Positions 1-8,685 of a DNA stretch of 64,000 nucleotides are shown piece after piece (the first letter of the stretch is position 1; every line of letters starts with the position of its first letter). This DNA comes from Sphingomonadales bacterium (lineage in GTDB: Bacteria > Pseudomonadota > Alphaproteobacteria > Sphingomonadales > Sphingomonadaceae): contig JADKCA010000005.1 in the NCBI GenBank assembly GCA_016714795.1, positions 1 through 64,000 on the forward strand, read 5' to 3'. A program made the position numbers and the translations under genes. The notes under the pieces were generated by a model. That model did no database searches. It had not been told where the DNA came from and was given only the letters and a program-made list of their open reading frames with translations.

Positions 1-698
1 CCTCGCTTTTCCTCGTGCGTGCGCAAATGGGTCGGATCGGCTTGCTGGAACAGCATCATCGGCATGATGAGTGGCCCGCCATCCTTGGTGATGACGGGCA
101 CTTCCACATCGCTGCCATTCAGGAACGGCTCGACGATGGCATCATGGCCCTCATCATGGATGGCGCGAACGGCAACCGCCACGCCTTCAAGATCACCCGC
201 ATCGCGCACGCGAGGACGCGGAGTTGTTGGCTTGATCACCCAACGACTTGCGGGCGGGCATTTGGTGACATCCACAAAGGCTCCTTTGCGGAACACACGC
301 CACGGCGCAGTCGGGACGGTGCGGCCCCGTGCTTCCAGCTTGGTCAGGTGCTTGTCGTCAGACAAGCCGCGCAGGATCGGGCTCGCGCCCAGATAGGGCA
401 GATCCAGCCGGTTGCAGAGCAGGGGCAGCAGCATTTCCGAATTGAAGAAGCCGCCCCGGTTGAGCAGCGGGAACACAAAGTCCGCCTCCGGATGCTCAAA
501 CAGCGCCTCATAACATTCGGCCACCGAAAGCGCGCAGCCGATTTCGGTCAGGATTTCGCGCATTTCGCGGTGATAGACTGCGTGATTGCCATCCTCGGGA
601 TGAAGTCCGCCTTGCCAGAGCGCGTTCTTGGCAACGAACAGGATTTGGGTAGAGGCGAGCGTGGCTGCCGGGATGCGGGTGGCGTCTATGCGTGTCAT
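1..698 (-). CDS. ATP-grasp ligase, D-Ala-D-Ala ligase-like (C-terminus off window)
   Basis: Reading leftward from an ATG at 698 gives an open frame of about 232 residues that leaves the window at position 1, so the C-terminal part is missing. The N-terminal half resembles the pre-ATP-grasp fold of D-Ala-D-Ala ligases: DFVFPLLNRG at residues 73-82, PYLGASP at 101-107, then SDDKHLTK at 113-120 followed by VPTAPW, the usual order before the ATP-binding lobe. VIKPTTP (154-160) and VEPFLNGSDVEVPVI (189-203) match the lysine and glutamate segments of the ATP-grasp domain. It probably couples ATP hydrolysis to an amide or peptide bond; the substrate cannot be read. It is divergent from the PLP-enzyme gene at 896, which could share the promoter region. 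Too diverged from housekeeping Ddl to call it ddl. Confidence 0.7.
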   Translation of the reverse strand, partial: MTRIDATRIPAATLASTQILFVAKNALWQGGLHPEDGNHAVYHREMREILTEIGCALSVAECYEALFEHPEADFVFPLLNRGGFFNSEMLLPLLCNRLDLPYLGASPILRGLSDDKHLTKLEARGRTVPTAPWRVFRKGAFVDVTKCPPASRWVIKPTTPRPRVRDAGDLEGVAVAVRAIHDEGHDAIVEPFLNGSDVEVPVITKDGGPLIMPMMLFQQADPTHLRTHEEKR

Positions 699-895
699 GC
701 GGGGGATTAAACCACCCTTGCGTGACAGGCAGATCACAGATTCATGAAAGGCGCTGTCACCAAAATGTCGTTTGGCCGCAAAGAAGCGCAATTAGGCTGG
801 CCAGCCACATCGCGCTGTCAGGGACAAGGGCCATTCACACGCTACTCACAGCTTATGGGATCGACGAGCTGCTCGCCGATCCGCTGACCTTCATC

Positions 896-2353
896 ATGAC
901 CGACGGTGGGGATGAACGCATCCTGATTGATCCGGTGACAGGGCTCAACCGCTACATGACGGCACCGCGCCCGCAGAATTTGATCGCCTACTCCTCGTCC
1001 ACCGCCAACTTCATCTCCGGCCCGGCCATGGCGGAAGTGCAGCGGCGTATGCTGGAACTGGCCCCCGGCTTCGTGTTGGAGCCCGCCGCTTATGCCCGCG
1101 CGCTGGACGCGCTGAGGATGCGCCTGCGCAAGAGCTGGCAGGTTCCCCCGACTGTGGACATCGTGTTTGCCGCCTCGGGCACCGATCTTGAATATGTCGG
1201 CCTTGCCACGGCCTGTCGCCCCGGTCTGTCGGGCATAGACAATATCCTGCTCGGCATTGATGAAGTGGGCAGTGGCTGCATCCATTCCGCCAGCGGCTGC
1301 CATTTCGCCAGCATGACACCGCTCGGCGATCAGGTTGAAGCGGGTCAGCCGATTGATGCGGGGCTGGCGGCTTCCATCCGGCTGCTGGATGTGCCGATCC
1401 GATCTGACAAGGGGCAACCCTTGCCGTCGGAAGACGTGCTGCTCGACGTGGCGTCCATGGTGACGGCAGCCATCGCCGGAGGGCGGCAGCCGCTGGTCCA
1501 TGTCGTACACGGATCCAAAACGGGTCTGGTCCTGCCCTCGCTTTCCCATATTGATGCGCTACGCCGCCGGTTCGGAGACCGGGTGAGCTTTGTCGTCGAT
1601 GCGTGTCAGGCGCGGATCAGCCGCGACATGGTCTCTGCCTATCTGTCACGGGGATGCACCGTCTTTCTGACGGGCAGCAAATATATGGGCGGGCCGCCCT
1701 TTAGCGGCTTTGCGCTGATTCCGCACATGGTCACGGAACGGTCTGGTCAGATTCCGGGCGGCTTTGACAGGATATTCTGTCGCGCTGACTGGCCCGATCA
1801 TTGGCAGGGACGCGAAAATCTGCCGGAGCGCTCCAATCTGGGCCTCTTGCTGCGGCTGGAGGCCAGTCTTTTTGAGCTCGAACTCTATCACCGGCTGCAT
1901 CCGGCAGAAATCAAGCGCAGCATTGATCTGTTCGAGGAAGAGGTGAACGCGCTGACCAGCCGGATCGGGGCGCGGCGTCTGACGCCGATCGGCCTTTCGG
2001 AAAATGATGGCCAGCACGTCCTTCCGCTCGAGATCCGCACGCTGGCCACCATTGACCTGAGCGAAATTGATCCACGTTACGATTATGATCATGCTCGCAG
2101 GCTATATCTGGCGCTGGCCGGGCAAGATCAGGACCAGACGGTGCAGGATCTGTTTGCGGTCCGCCTTGGTCAACCCGCGCGGTGCATCAAGATGGCGGAT
2201 GGCCGTTACGGCGGAACGATCCGCATTGGCCTGTCCATGCCGCAGATGGTGGCCTTTGCCGCGATGGACACCGCGACGCTGCGACGGCGTCTGGCAGATG
2301 ACATGATCCGCATTGCCACCCGGATCGAACGCTTCCTCGAACGCGAACTTTAA
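896..2353 (+). CDS. PLP-dependent fold-type I enzyme, unknown substrate
   Basis: With the ATG at 896 the protein has 485 residues. It has the pattern of a fold-type I PLP enzyme: a small-residue cofactor loop (FAASGTDLEY), an aspartate pocket (VDACQAR) and the likely Schiff-base lysine Lys262 in TGSKYMGGPPFSG, followed by a C-terminal small domain. The frame is open back to 692, but codons 692-850 look non-coding and would overlap the divergent gene's start; the stretch from about 842 onward looks coding, so a few extra N-terminal residues from a non-standard start are possible. It could be an aminotransferase, decarboxylase or a lyase; I do not recognise the subfamily. The divergent ATP-grasp ligase hints at a shared small-molecule pathway, which is inference from position only. 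Confidence 0.65.
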   Translation: MTDGGDERILIDPVTGLNRYMTAPRPQNLIAYSSSTANFISGPAMAEVQRRMLELAPGFVLEPAAYARALDALRMRLRKSWQVPPTVDIVFAASGTDLEYVGLATACRPGLSGIDNILLGIDEVGSGCIHSASGCHFASMTPLGDQVEAGQPIDAGLAASIRLLDVPIRSDKGQPLPSEDVLLDVASMVTAAIAGGRQPLVHVVHGSKTGLVLPSLSHIDALRRRFGDRVSFVVDACQARISRDMVSAYLSRGCTVFLTGSKYMGGPPFSGFALIPHMVTERSGQIPGGFDRIFCRADWPDHWQGRENLPERSNLGLLLRLEASLFELELYHRLHPAEIKRSIDLFEEEVNALTSRIGARRLTPIGLSENDGQHVLPLEIRTLATIDLSEIDPRYDYDHARRLYLALAGQDQDQTVQDLFAVRLGQPARCIKMADGRYGGTIRIGLSMPQMVAFAAMDTATLRRRLADDMIRIATRIERFLEREL

Positions 2354-2450
2354 GGTCACCAAAGTGTCAGCGCGTTGCCATGCCTGTGCAATGCTCGCCC
2401 GGTAATCACGGTCAAACGTCAGCTTGGGGGGCGCATGACCGATACTGTCA

Positions 2451-3323
2451 TTGAAAGCTATCTTCGAACGGGTCACGCAGGTGGTCCGCCTGCGATCAAG
2501 CCGCCCCCATGGCTCGACTTGCCCCGAGCCGCGCAGCTTTTCCCCCAAGCAGAAGTTCCGGACGATCTGGATTTCAGACATTCACCTCGGCACGCCGGGA
2601 TGCAATGCTGCGCTGCTTCTCGATTTTCTCGCCAGCGTCGAATGTGAGACGCTCTATCTGACCGGGGACATCATTGACGGCTGGCGGTTGCGCAAAGGCT
2701 GGTACTGGCCGGACCTTCACAATGAAGTGGTGCGTCGGCTGCTCAAAATGGCGCATCAAGGCACGCGCGTGATCTATGTCGTTGGCAATCATGACGAAAT
2801 GCTGCGCGACTATGTTGGCCTCTGCTTTGGCGGCATCGAGATTTGCGACGAAGCCATCCATCATTCCGCTGATGGCCGCGCGCTGCTCGTCACGCATGGC
2901 GACGCGTTTGACAGCGTGGTGCTTTATGCCAAGTGGCTCGCCTTTCTGGGGGATCAGGCCTATTCGGTTCTCCTGCGCGTCAACCAGCTGTTCAATCGGG
3001 TCCGGCGGCGGCTGGGGATGCCCTATTGGTCCTTGTCCGCCTATCTGAAGCGGCGCGTCAAGAATGCGGTCCAATATGTCTGCCAGTATGAGGAAGCCGT
3101 TGTCCATGAAGCGGCATTACGCGGCGTGGACGGTGTCGTGTGCGGCCATATTCATTCCGCTGAAATCCGCCGGATCGGAAATCTGACCTACTATAATGAC
3201 GGCGACTGGGTGGAGAGCTGCACCGCGCTGGTGGAAGACCGCGCCGGGGCGATGTCGATCATCGACTGGGCGGAGCACGTTCGGGATCGGGTGAATGCCA
3301 AGGCTGAAAGGATCATCGCATGA
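2451..3323 (+). CDS. UDP-2,3-diacylglucosamine diphosphatase-like metallophosphoesterase (LpxH-like)
   Basis: A 290-residue calcineurin-like phosphoesterase. The metal-binding motifs follow in order: WISDIHLG (near residue 40), GDIIDGW (72), GNHDE (107), THGDAFD (149) and GHIHSAE (232), the set expected for a two-metal active site. The best-known relatives hydrolyse UDP-2,3-diacylglucosamine in lipid A synthesis, but this branch of the family usually sits beside a glycosyltransferase, as here, and its true substrate is unsettled. The first 35 or so residues before QKFRTIWISD are basic and weakly conserved, so the start may be internal. Its last codons overlap the glycosyltransferase by ATGA at 3320-3323, indicating translational coupling. 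Confidence 0.8.
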   Translation: MKAIFERVTQVVRLRSSRPHGSTCPEPRSFSPKQKFRTIWISDIHLGTPGCNAALLLDFLASVECETLYLTGDIIDGWRLRKGWYWPDLHNEVVRRLLKMAHQGTRVIYVVGNHDEMLRDYVGLCFGGIEICDEAIHHSADGRALLVTHGDAFDSVVLYAKWLAFLGDQAYSVLLRVNQLFNRVRRRLGMPYWSLSAYLKRRVKNAVQYVCQYEEAVVHEAALRGVDGVVCGHIHSAEIRRIGNLTYYNDGDWVESCTALVEDRAGAMSIIDWAEHVRDRVNAKAERIIA

Positions 3324-4200
3324 GAATTTCCATCGCAACCGACGCCTGGTTTCCGCAGGTCAATGGGGTGGTGCGCAGTCTTTCCACCACTGTTTCGATC
3401 CTGCTGGAGCGCGGGTTCGAGGTCGATCTGATCACGCCCGATCAGTTCCTGACCGTGCCGATGCCCGGTTATCGTGAAATCCGGCTGGCGGTTGCCCCGC
3501 GCTTTGGCGCACGCCGCGCGCTCAAGGCTTTTCGCCCCGACGTTGTTCATATCGTGACCGAAGGGCCGATTGGCTGGAGCGCACGCGCCTGGTGCATGGC
3601 GCATGGCGTGCCCTTCACCACGGCGTTCCATACCCGCTTTCCCGATTATGCCGCTGTCCGGACCGGGCTTTCGGTGGACCGGTTCTGGCCGATTATGCGC
3701 CGCTTTCACCAGCCGTCGCACGCTGTCATGGTTTCGACACCCCGTCTTGCGGATGAGCTGCGCGAACGACGTATCAAAGCAACCCGGCTGTGGACACGCG
3801 GGATCGACAGGCGGATTTTCTGTCCCGTTGGGGCCGTGCATCCGGCCCTTGCACTTTTACCCAAACCCATCCTGCTTTCTGTAGGCCGCGTTTCGATCGA
3901 GAAGAACCTCGATGCCTTTTTGAAGGCAGCGATGCAGGGAACAAAAATTGTGGTCGGAGATGGCCCCGCGCTGGCCCTGATGCGATGCTGAATGAGCCTG
4001 TTGGCGCGCTGGATGAAGATCTCGGTCGCGCTATTGATCGTGCCCAGCGGCTCAGCCGGGTGGCGGCTGCCCGCTATGGTGCCAGCTTTGACTGGGACAT
4101 GTCCACTGATCAGTTCGTGGACGTCCTCGAAGATGCGATTCGCGCGCAACCGGCCTCCCATGCGCCCAGACAGATGGCGTCAGCCTTGCCCGCAGCGTAG
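3320..4200 (+). pseudogene. GT4-type glycosyltransferase, broken by an internal deletion with frameshift
   Basis: The first frame (3320-3991) encodes 223 residues that match the N-terminal half of family-4 glycosyltransferases: FPQVNGVVRSL, DVVHIVTEGPIGW, TTAFHTRFPDY, then the start of the nucleotide-sugar domain with LLSVGRVSIEKNLDAF and VVGDGPALA, after which it stops. From about 3983 a different frame carries the expected C-terminus (LNEPVGALDEDLGRAI through FDWDMSTDQFVDVLEDAI), ending at 4200. What lies between in intact relatives, some 60-70 residues including the ExxxxxxxE phosphate/uridine-binding helix, is absent. The join lies at the repeated GATGC near 3979-3988. The product would lack the active site, so I call it inactivated. 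It overlaps the upstream phosphoesterase by 4 nt. Confidence 0.8.
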
Positions 4201-4206
4201 GGCCTT

Positions 4207-5877
4207 TCAGCGACAATTATTCCCGGTTTCAGGCCTCAGGCGAACACATGTCCCGTCGATCGAGCCGGGCGTGATCGGAAGGGCGATCAGGCTGGCCAGG
4301 GTCGGCAATATGTCCACGGTTGCAATCGCTTCGTTCCGTTCGGCGGCCTCAATGCCCTGGCCCCAGAACAGGATCGGCACCTGCCGGTCATAGTCCCACA
4401 CAGATCCATGCGTTGCGATATAGCCGGACACGTCAGAGATCGGCGTGATGTTGGGCTTGAGCACCACATAGGCATCGCCAGACCGCTCCGCGTCATAATT
4501 GACGGCCACACGCTCGATGGGGGACCATGTGTCGGGCGGTGTCACGGGGCGCTGGGTGGCCTCGATCTCGGCCCGGCTGAACACGGCCTCGCCTTGCCCG
4601 CTGTCCAGAATGCGCTTGCGCAGGGCCGTGACAATGCTGGTTTCAGGGGCGGCGGGGACATCCTTGGCAACATAGACATCGCCCGTCGGTCCTTCGGACG
4701 CGATCAGGAAATCATCCACCTTCAGGTCCGCCGCAACATCCAGACCAAGCGGACCGGGTTGGAGAGACTCTTTTACGCGCGCCGAAGGCGGAATGGTGGG
4801 GGGCGCGTCGCGCTCGGGGATGTCTAGGCCGCCATGATCCGCTGTCAGCACCACGACATAGTCGGTCCCGCGTGCATCGAGCTTTTCGAAAAAGTCGCCA
4901 AGCGCCTTGTCGAGCGCCATCAGATGCGTACACATTTCCGGGCCGAGTGGTCCGACGCTGTGGCCGATATAGTCGGTGGCAGACAGGCTGACCGCCAGCA
5001 CATCGGTCTTGTCATCGCCGCCCAGACTGCGCTCCTCGACCAGCCCGATGGCCAGATCAAGCGTGGACTGGTCGAACGCCGTCAGCGCGCGGAACCCCTT
5101 GGCGTCTCCAGCTTCGGTGGGCAGGGGTTCGGTGCCAACGGTCTGCTGCGAAGACAAGACGACCGGTTTGACAAGCGGGGCACAGCGTGCGTGGGCGGCA
5201 GCGGGATTGACCGAGGATTCAAGCATTACATCGAGCCGCGCATTGAGATCGGTCACGGACTTCGGCGCGGTCACGCCTTTATAGCTGACATAGCCCCGGC
5301 CACCCCACCACCAGATATCATCCGGAGTCTTGCCGCCCATCATGACGGCCGCGCGATCCTTGCCCGATACGGCAACGCTGATGCCGCCGGTCTTTGCTTC
5401 CTTGATCCGGTCTCCCAGCGTCGGCATTTTCAGATGCACGGGGGACACCGTATAGTTTTCGGAGTTGCTGCCGGGCACCGATTCATCCTCGGCGCAATAG
5501 ACCTTCTTGTCGCCGCGTTCGGCCTTCATGTTGAACCAGTTATTGGCGATGATACCGCTGCGCCAGGGCCATGAGCCTGTCAGGATCGTCGAGTGGCCGG
5601 GGCAAGTTTCTGTCGCGGCTTGTGCCTGATAGCCGGTGGCAAAGACCGTGCCCTGCGCCAACCGATTGAAGCCGCCGGTAAAGTCATTGCGATACAGCTT
5701 GAACAGTTGCGACGAAAACTGATCCACGGAAATCGCCACGATCAGCCGGGGTTGCGTGCGTGGTGATGGCGATGCGACTTTTGGAGTGCCCGCCTGATCT
5801 TTGGCCGCAAGTGGCATAACCGGCAGCGCGCAAAGTGACAGGGTGATGGCAAAGCTGGTTGTGGCGCGCAGGGACAC
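4207..5877 (-). CDS. phoK: PhoK-type secreted alkaline phosphatase
   Basis: A 556-residue alkaline phosphatase of the nucleotide pyrophosphatase/phosphodiesterase-like branch, with a signal peptide (hydrophobic FAITLSLCALPVMPLAA, then AKD). The nucleophile threonine lies in TETCPGHST (Thr91), with Asn112, and Lys173 and Arg175 in GKDRAAV. From memory, PhoK of Sphingomonas uses Thr89, Asn110, Lys171 and Arg173, the same spacing shifted by two. Metal ligands are visible in SVDQF, SATDYIGHS, TADHGG and the C-terminal ATHGS. It releases phosphate from monoesters in the periplasm or outside. I chose the GTG at 5877 because GGAGG lies 5 nt upstream; an in-frame TTG at 5889 would overlap that site. 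Its 3' end meets the broken glycosyltransferase tail-to-tail, 6 nt apart. Confidence 0.85.
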   Translation of the reverse strand: MSLRATTSFAITLSLCALPVMPLAAKDQAGTPKVASPSPRTQPRLIVAISVDQFSSQLFKLYRNDFTGGFNRLAQGTVFATGYQAQAATETCPGHSTILTGSWPWRSGIIANNWFNMKAERGDKKVYCAEDESVPGSNSENYTVSPVHLKMPTLGDRIKEAKTGGISVAVSGKDRAAVMMGGKTPDDIWWWGGRGYVSYKGVTAPKSVTDLNARLDVMLESSVNPAAAHARCAPLVKPVVLSSQQTVGTEPLPTEAGDAKGFRALTAFDQSTLDLAIGLVEERSLGGDDKTDVLAVSLSATDYIGHSVGPLGPEMCTHLMALDKALGDFFEKLDARGTDYVVVLTADHGGLDIPERDAPPTIPPSARVKESLQPGPLGLDVAADLKVDDFLIASEGPTGDVYVAKDVPAAPETSIVTALRKRILDSGQGEAVFSRAEIEATQRPVTPPDTWSPIERVAVNYDAERSGDAYVVLKPNITPISDVSGYIATHGSVWDYDRQVPILFWGQGIEAAERNEAIATVDILPTLASLIALPITPGSIDGTCVRLRPETGNNCR

Positions 5878-6167
5878 GATTACCTCCAAGAAAGACGGAA
5901 CGCCTTCTCTCTTGGCAGGTGCAAATGACGTCTGCGTGACGATTCACGGCGCATTGTCGGCGACGCTCACATCTGGGCCCTTCTTGCGCACGTTCACAAA
6001 CGCTCAAGCGCGCTAACGCCGTTCTGCACGCCGAGGGGGGCTGGACTGCGCGGACCATGCCGAATTCACGGCGGCCAGACCTCTCAACCCAAGACTGATT
6101 CTCGTTGGGGCGCGGTTCCGGGAATGAAACCAAAGCTCCAGACGAACGTCACATCAGTCGAGAATTT

Positions 6168-6257
<90 letters not shown>

Positions 6258-6398
6258 GCGTGAGACCGGTCGGCAACGCGGGGTTGCCGTGCTGGGGTGA
6301 GCCGCGCGCTTAAAGCAATGTTTGCGGCTTGCCAAGCCCGATTGAAACGATGGGTACGCCTGCTTGCGTTCGGGCGCGCGGCATCCTAGATTCAGCGC

Positions 6399-6776
6399 AT
6401 GACGCATGTTCTCCATCCGCTTGGTCGGCTTCAGCCGCGCAATGCTCCTCCTGTGGCCCGCGCACGCTTTGGCGTGGGGGCCGTGGTTCGGCACCGGGTT
6501 TTCGATTTCCGGGGCGTGGTGTTCGATATTGACCCCGTTTTCGCCAACAGCGAGGAATGGTATGACGCCATTCCGGAGCATGTTCGCCCGGCCCGAGACC
6601 AGCCCTTTTATCACTTGCTCGCCGAGAATGCCGACAGCAGCTATATCGCCTATGTCAGCCAGCAGAATCTGGTGGCGGATGATGATGGCGGGCCAGTGGA
6701 CCATCCGGCTATCGCCTCGATGTTCGAGGATTTCGCCGACGGCCAGTATCAGTTGAAGCGCGTCCACCACCATTGA
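6399..6776 (+). CDS. hspQ: Heat shock protein HspQ (hemimethylated-DNA-binding-like)
   Basis: 125 residues. From residue 22 on the protein follows the HspQ (YccV) family: ARFGVGAVVRHRVFDFRG, VFDIDPVFANSEEWYDAIP, ARDQPFYHLLAEN, YIAYVSQQNLV. HspQ in E. coli is a heat-induced specificity factor that affects Lon proteolysis and has also been described as binding hemimethylated DNA. The N-terminal 20 residues (HVLHPLGRLQPRN) are unusual for the family and the start could be internal, though no later ATG fits. It stands alone between tRNA-Ser and a convergent secreted-protein gene. Confidence 0.85.
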   Translation: MTHVLHPLGRLQPRNAPPVARARFGVGAVVRHRVFDFRGVVFDIDPVFANSEEWYDAIPEHVRPARDQPFYHLLAENADSSYIAYVSQQNLVADDDGGPVDHPAIASMFEDFADGQYQLKRVHHH

Positions 6777-6877
6777 GGCACGCCAAACGCCATCCGGCCC
6801 CGCGCACAATGAAGTGCGCAGGGCCGGGCGTCAGGCGATGCGGGGGGATGGGGGACGCAGACCGCCTGAAGTGCGGA

Positions 6878-7201
6878 TCAGCGCGCCTTGGCGTTGCACT
6901 TGGCCAGTGCGGCCTCGTCAAACGCCTTGCCCTGGAAAGCGAAGCTTTCAAGCTTGCCGAATTCGCGGGCGGCGTGGGCGCAGACAATGGTCGCGCGGGC
7001 AGTGGCGCGGCTGGCAGTGCATTCGGTGCCTGCACAACGCCACAGCGTATCAGACGCGACGCGCGTGCCTTCGATCGCGCTTGTCAGCTTGGCGCTATAT
7101 TCCGGGCCTTGCGCAGCATAGACCGGCTGAACCGTCGGAGCCAGCGTGAGGAAGGAAAGCGCGGCTGCGCCGAGCAGGGGGAGGATACGGGGGAGGTTCA
7201 T
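6878..7201 (-). CDS. CC_3452-family small secreted protein
   Basis: 107 residues with a signal peptide (LPLLGAAALSFLTLAPTVQPVYA). The mature part has the family's cysteine frame: WRCAGTECTASRA, then RATIVCAHAAREFGKLESFAFQGKAF and LAKCNAKA, four cysteines that could form two disulfides in the periplasm. The function of CC_3452 proteins is unknown. An ATG at 7216 is also in frame, but GAAAGG sits 7 nt before the ATG at 7201, which decides the start. Its promoter region is shared with the divergent HxlR regulator and contains the palindrome at 7258-7272. Confidence 0.75.
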   Translation of the reverse strand: MNLPRILPLLGAAALSFLTLAPTVQPVYAAQGPEYSAKLTSAIEGTRVASDTLWRCAGTECTASRATARATIVCAHAAREFGKLESFAFQGKAFDEAALAKCNAKAR

Positions 7202-7257
7202 GATGGGGCCTTTCAATTAATCAGTTGCGGATTGCTACTTAATATCCCATATGATCG

Positions 7258-7272
7258 GTTGCAAGGTGCAAC
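7258..7272. promoter_or_regulatory. Palindromic operator candidate between CC_3452 gene and HxlR gene
   Basis: GTTGCA-AGG-TGCAAC is a perfect 6-bp inverted repeat with a 3-nt spacer, centred in an AT-rich divergent intergenic region 46 nt before the HxlR start and 56 nt before the CC_3452 start. Dimeric winged-helix HxlR regulators commonly bind such sites next to their own gene; assignment is by position. Confidence 0.4.
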
Positions 7273-7318
7273 TGAAAAAAAATTTTCACGCACCGCCGTT
7301 TTTGATTAAGGTGCTGCC

Positions 7319-7810
7319 ATGGGATTGCGCGAACCATTTGATGATGCCGGAGAATGCGGCCTGCCTTCAGCTCTGGAGGCGATTGGCGAACGCTGGTCGT
7401 TCCTGATTCTGCGCGGGGCATTTAATGGCCTCCATCATTTCGAGGAGTTCCAGTCTGCGCTGGGCATTGCCCGCAACATATTGGCCAACCGGCTCGGCCG
7501 ACTGGTCGAGCATGGCATTCTGACGCGCACGCCGCTCGCGGATGACCGGCGCAAGATTGAATATCGGCTGACGGAAAAGGGCGCTGAATTGCTGCCGGTC
7601 GTCGTGGGTCTGCGGCAATGGGGCGAACGCTGGGGCATCGGCATTCCCTCCACCCCCGTGCTGGTCGACAAGCGCGACGAACAACCCATCCGTCCGATCC
7701 GGATCACGGCGCACGACAAGCGCGAGCTTGGACTGGCGGATCTGTGCTGGAAGCAGGCGGCAGATATCCGCCCGCTGGAAGAACCGGTACGCGCCGCCAT
7801 TGCGGCCTGA
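7319..7810 (+). CDS. HxlR-family winged-helix transcriptional regulator
   Basis: 163 residues. The N-terminal 110 residues are an HxlR winged helix: EAIGERWSFLILRGAFNGLHHFEEF, then ILANRLGRLVEHGIL and YRLTEKGAELLPVVVGLRQWGERW. The C-terminal 50 residues are an extra tail (RITAHDKRELGLADLCWKQAADIRPLEE) seen in longer family members. There is no early redox cysteine besides Cys13. AAGG lies 7 nt before the ATG. It probably represses or activates the divergent gene or itself through the palindrome at 7258-7272; ligand unknown. Confidence 0.85.
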   Translation: MGLREPFDDAGECGLPSALEAIGERWSFLILRGAFNGLHHFEEFQSALGIARNILANRLGRLVEHGILTRTPLADDRRKIEYRLTEKGAELLPVVVGLRQWGERWGIGIPSTPVLVDKRDEQPIRPIRITAHDKRELGLADLCWKQAADIRPLEEPVRAAIAA

Positions 7811-7815
7811 GGCTC

Positions 7816-8418
7816 TTATTCGCTGACAGAAACTCCGCCGGGGATGCCGGGATGGCCCTTATCCGGATATTTTGGGGTGCATTGGCTGTAATAGCGGCCG
7901 ATTTCCACCATGTCGGCTTCGTAATTGCCTGTCGGCCAGATGGCCGGGCCAAGTTCCACCAGCTTGCGTTTGTAATCCATCATTCCGCACACCATGGGCA
8001 CACCGGCGCCCATGGCGATGTGATAAAAGCCTGATTTCCACTGACGCACTTTGCCGCGCGTGCCTTCTGGCGCGATGGTCAGCATGAATTCACTGCGCCG
8101 TGCAAATTCCGCAACCATGGCGTCCACCATATTGCCTGCCTTGCTGCGATCAACCGGAATGCCGCCCAGATCGCGCATCATCCGTCCCCATGGCCAGCGA
8201 AACAGACTGTTCTTACCCATGAAAGACAGATCGAGATTCAAGTCGTCGGCCGCACCGATGAAATGAACGAAATCCCAGTTGCTGGTGTGGGGCGCGGCAA
8301 TGACCACAAATTTTCGCGGCTGCGGTGCGGTGCCCTGAACCTGCCAGTTCTGGCGCTTGAACCAGCCGAGGATCGCGGCTTTCACCAGCCGTGCCATCCA
8401 TGACTTTTCGTGCGCCAT
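7816..8418 (-). CDS. 1-acyl-sn-glycerol-3-phosphate acyltransferase-like (PlsC family)
   Basis: 200 residues. The acyltransferase HX4D box is HTSNWD (residue about 43), with a second block FMGKNSLFRWPWG, the GGIPVDRS block and the substrate motif APEGTRGK. These four blocks are the glycerolipid acyltransferase signature, so it most likely transfers an acyl chain to a glycerophospholipid precursor or related lipid at the membrane. It is shorter than housekeeping PlsC and belongs to the small, soluble-looking subgroup. An in-frame ATG exists at 8478, but GGGGAG lies 8 nt upstream of the ATG at 8418. Its end lies 5 nt from the convergent HxlR gene. Confidence 0.8.
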   Translation of the reverse strand: MAHEKSWMARLVKAAILGWFKRQNWQVQGTAPQPRKFVVIAAPHTSNWDFVHFIGAADDLNLDLSFMGKNSLFRWPWGRMMRDLGGIPVDRSKAGNMVDAMVAEFARRSEFMLTIAPEGTRGKVRQWKSGFYHIAMGAGVPMVCGMMDYKRKLVELGPAIWPTGNYEADMVEIGRYYSQCTPKYPDKGHPGIPGGVSVSE

Positions 8419-8520
8419 TCCGCATTCTCCCCACATTTGTTGTGGCGACATCATGCCCGCCGACACGCGCGTGGGCAAGCCAAGTGTTAACCATGGCTCT
8501 TGACGCCATGGTGAGGAGCG

Positions 8521-8685
8521 ATGCGCTATGCCCGGCGCATGATGACGGCAGATTTCCCCTTGGCGCAGATGCTGGTGACGGCCTGGACGGCGTTACTCGT
8601 CATTCTGGGCGGTGCGAGCCTGATGCGTTCGCAGACCAGTCATCCAGAGACACCAGCCAGTCCCGGAACAGACGGACCGGCTTGA
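8521..8685 (+). CDS. Possible small single-span membrane protein (doubtful)
   Basis: 54 codons from ATG 8521 with one hydrophobic stretch (LVTAWTALLVILGGASL) after a basic start MRYARRMM, ending SQTSHPETPASPGTDGPA. GAGGAG lies only 2 nt before the ATG, which is too close to be efficient. Its last 86 nt are antisense to the end of the LysR remnant. It may be chance; nothing in it is recognisable. Confidence 0.2.
   Translation: MRYARRMMTADFPLAQMLVTAWTALLVILGGASLMRSQTSHPETPASPGTDGPA

Noticed and set aside
15..710. Plus-strand frame of 231 codons at the left edge
   Set aside because: The opposite strand carries a recognisable ATP-grasp protein over the same bases.
2375..2647. 90-codon frame overlapping the start of the LpxH-like gene
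   Set aside because: It ends inside the metallophosphoesterase core, which reads in another frame with all motifs.
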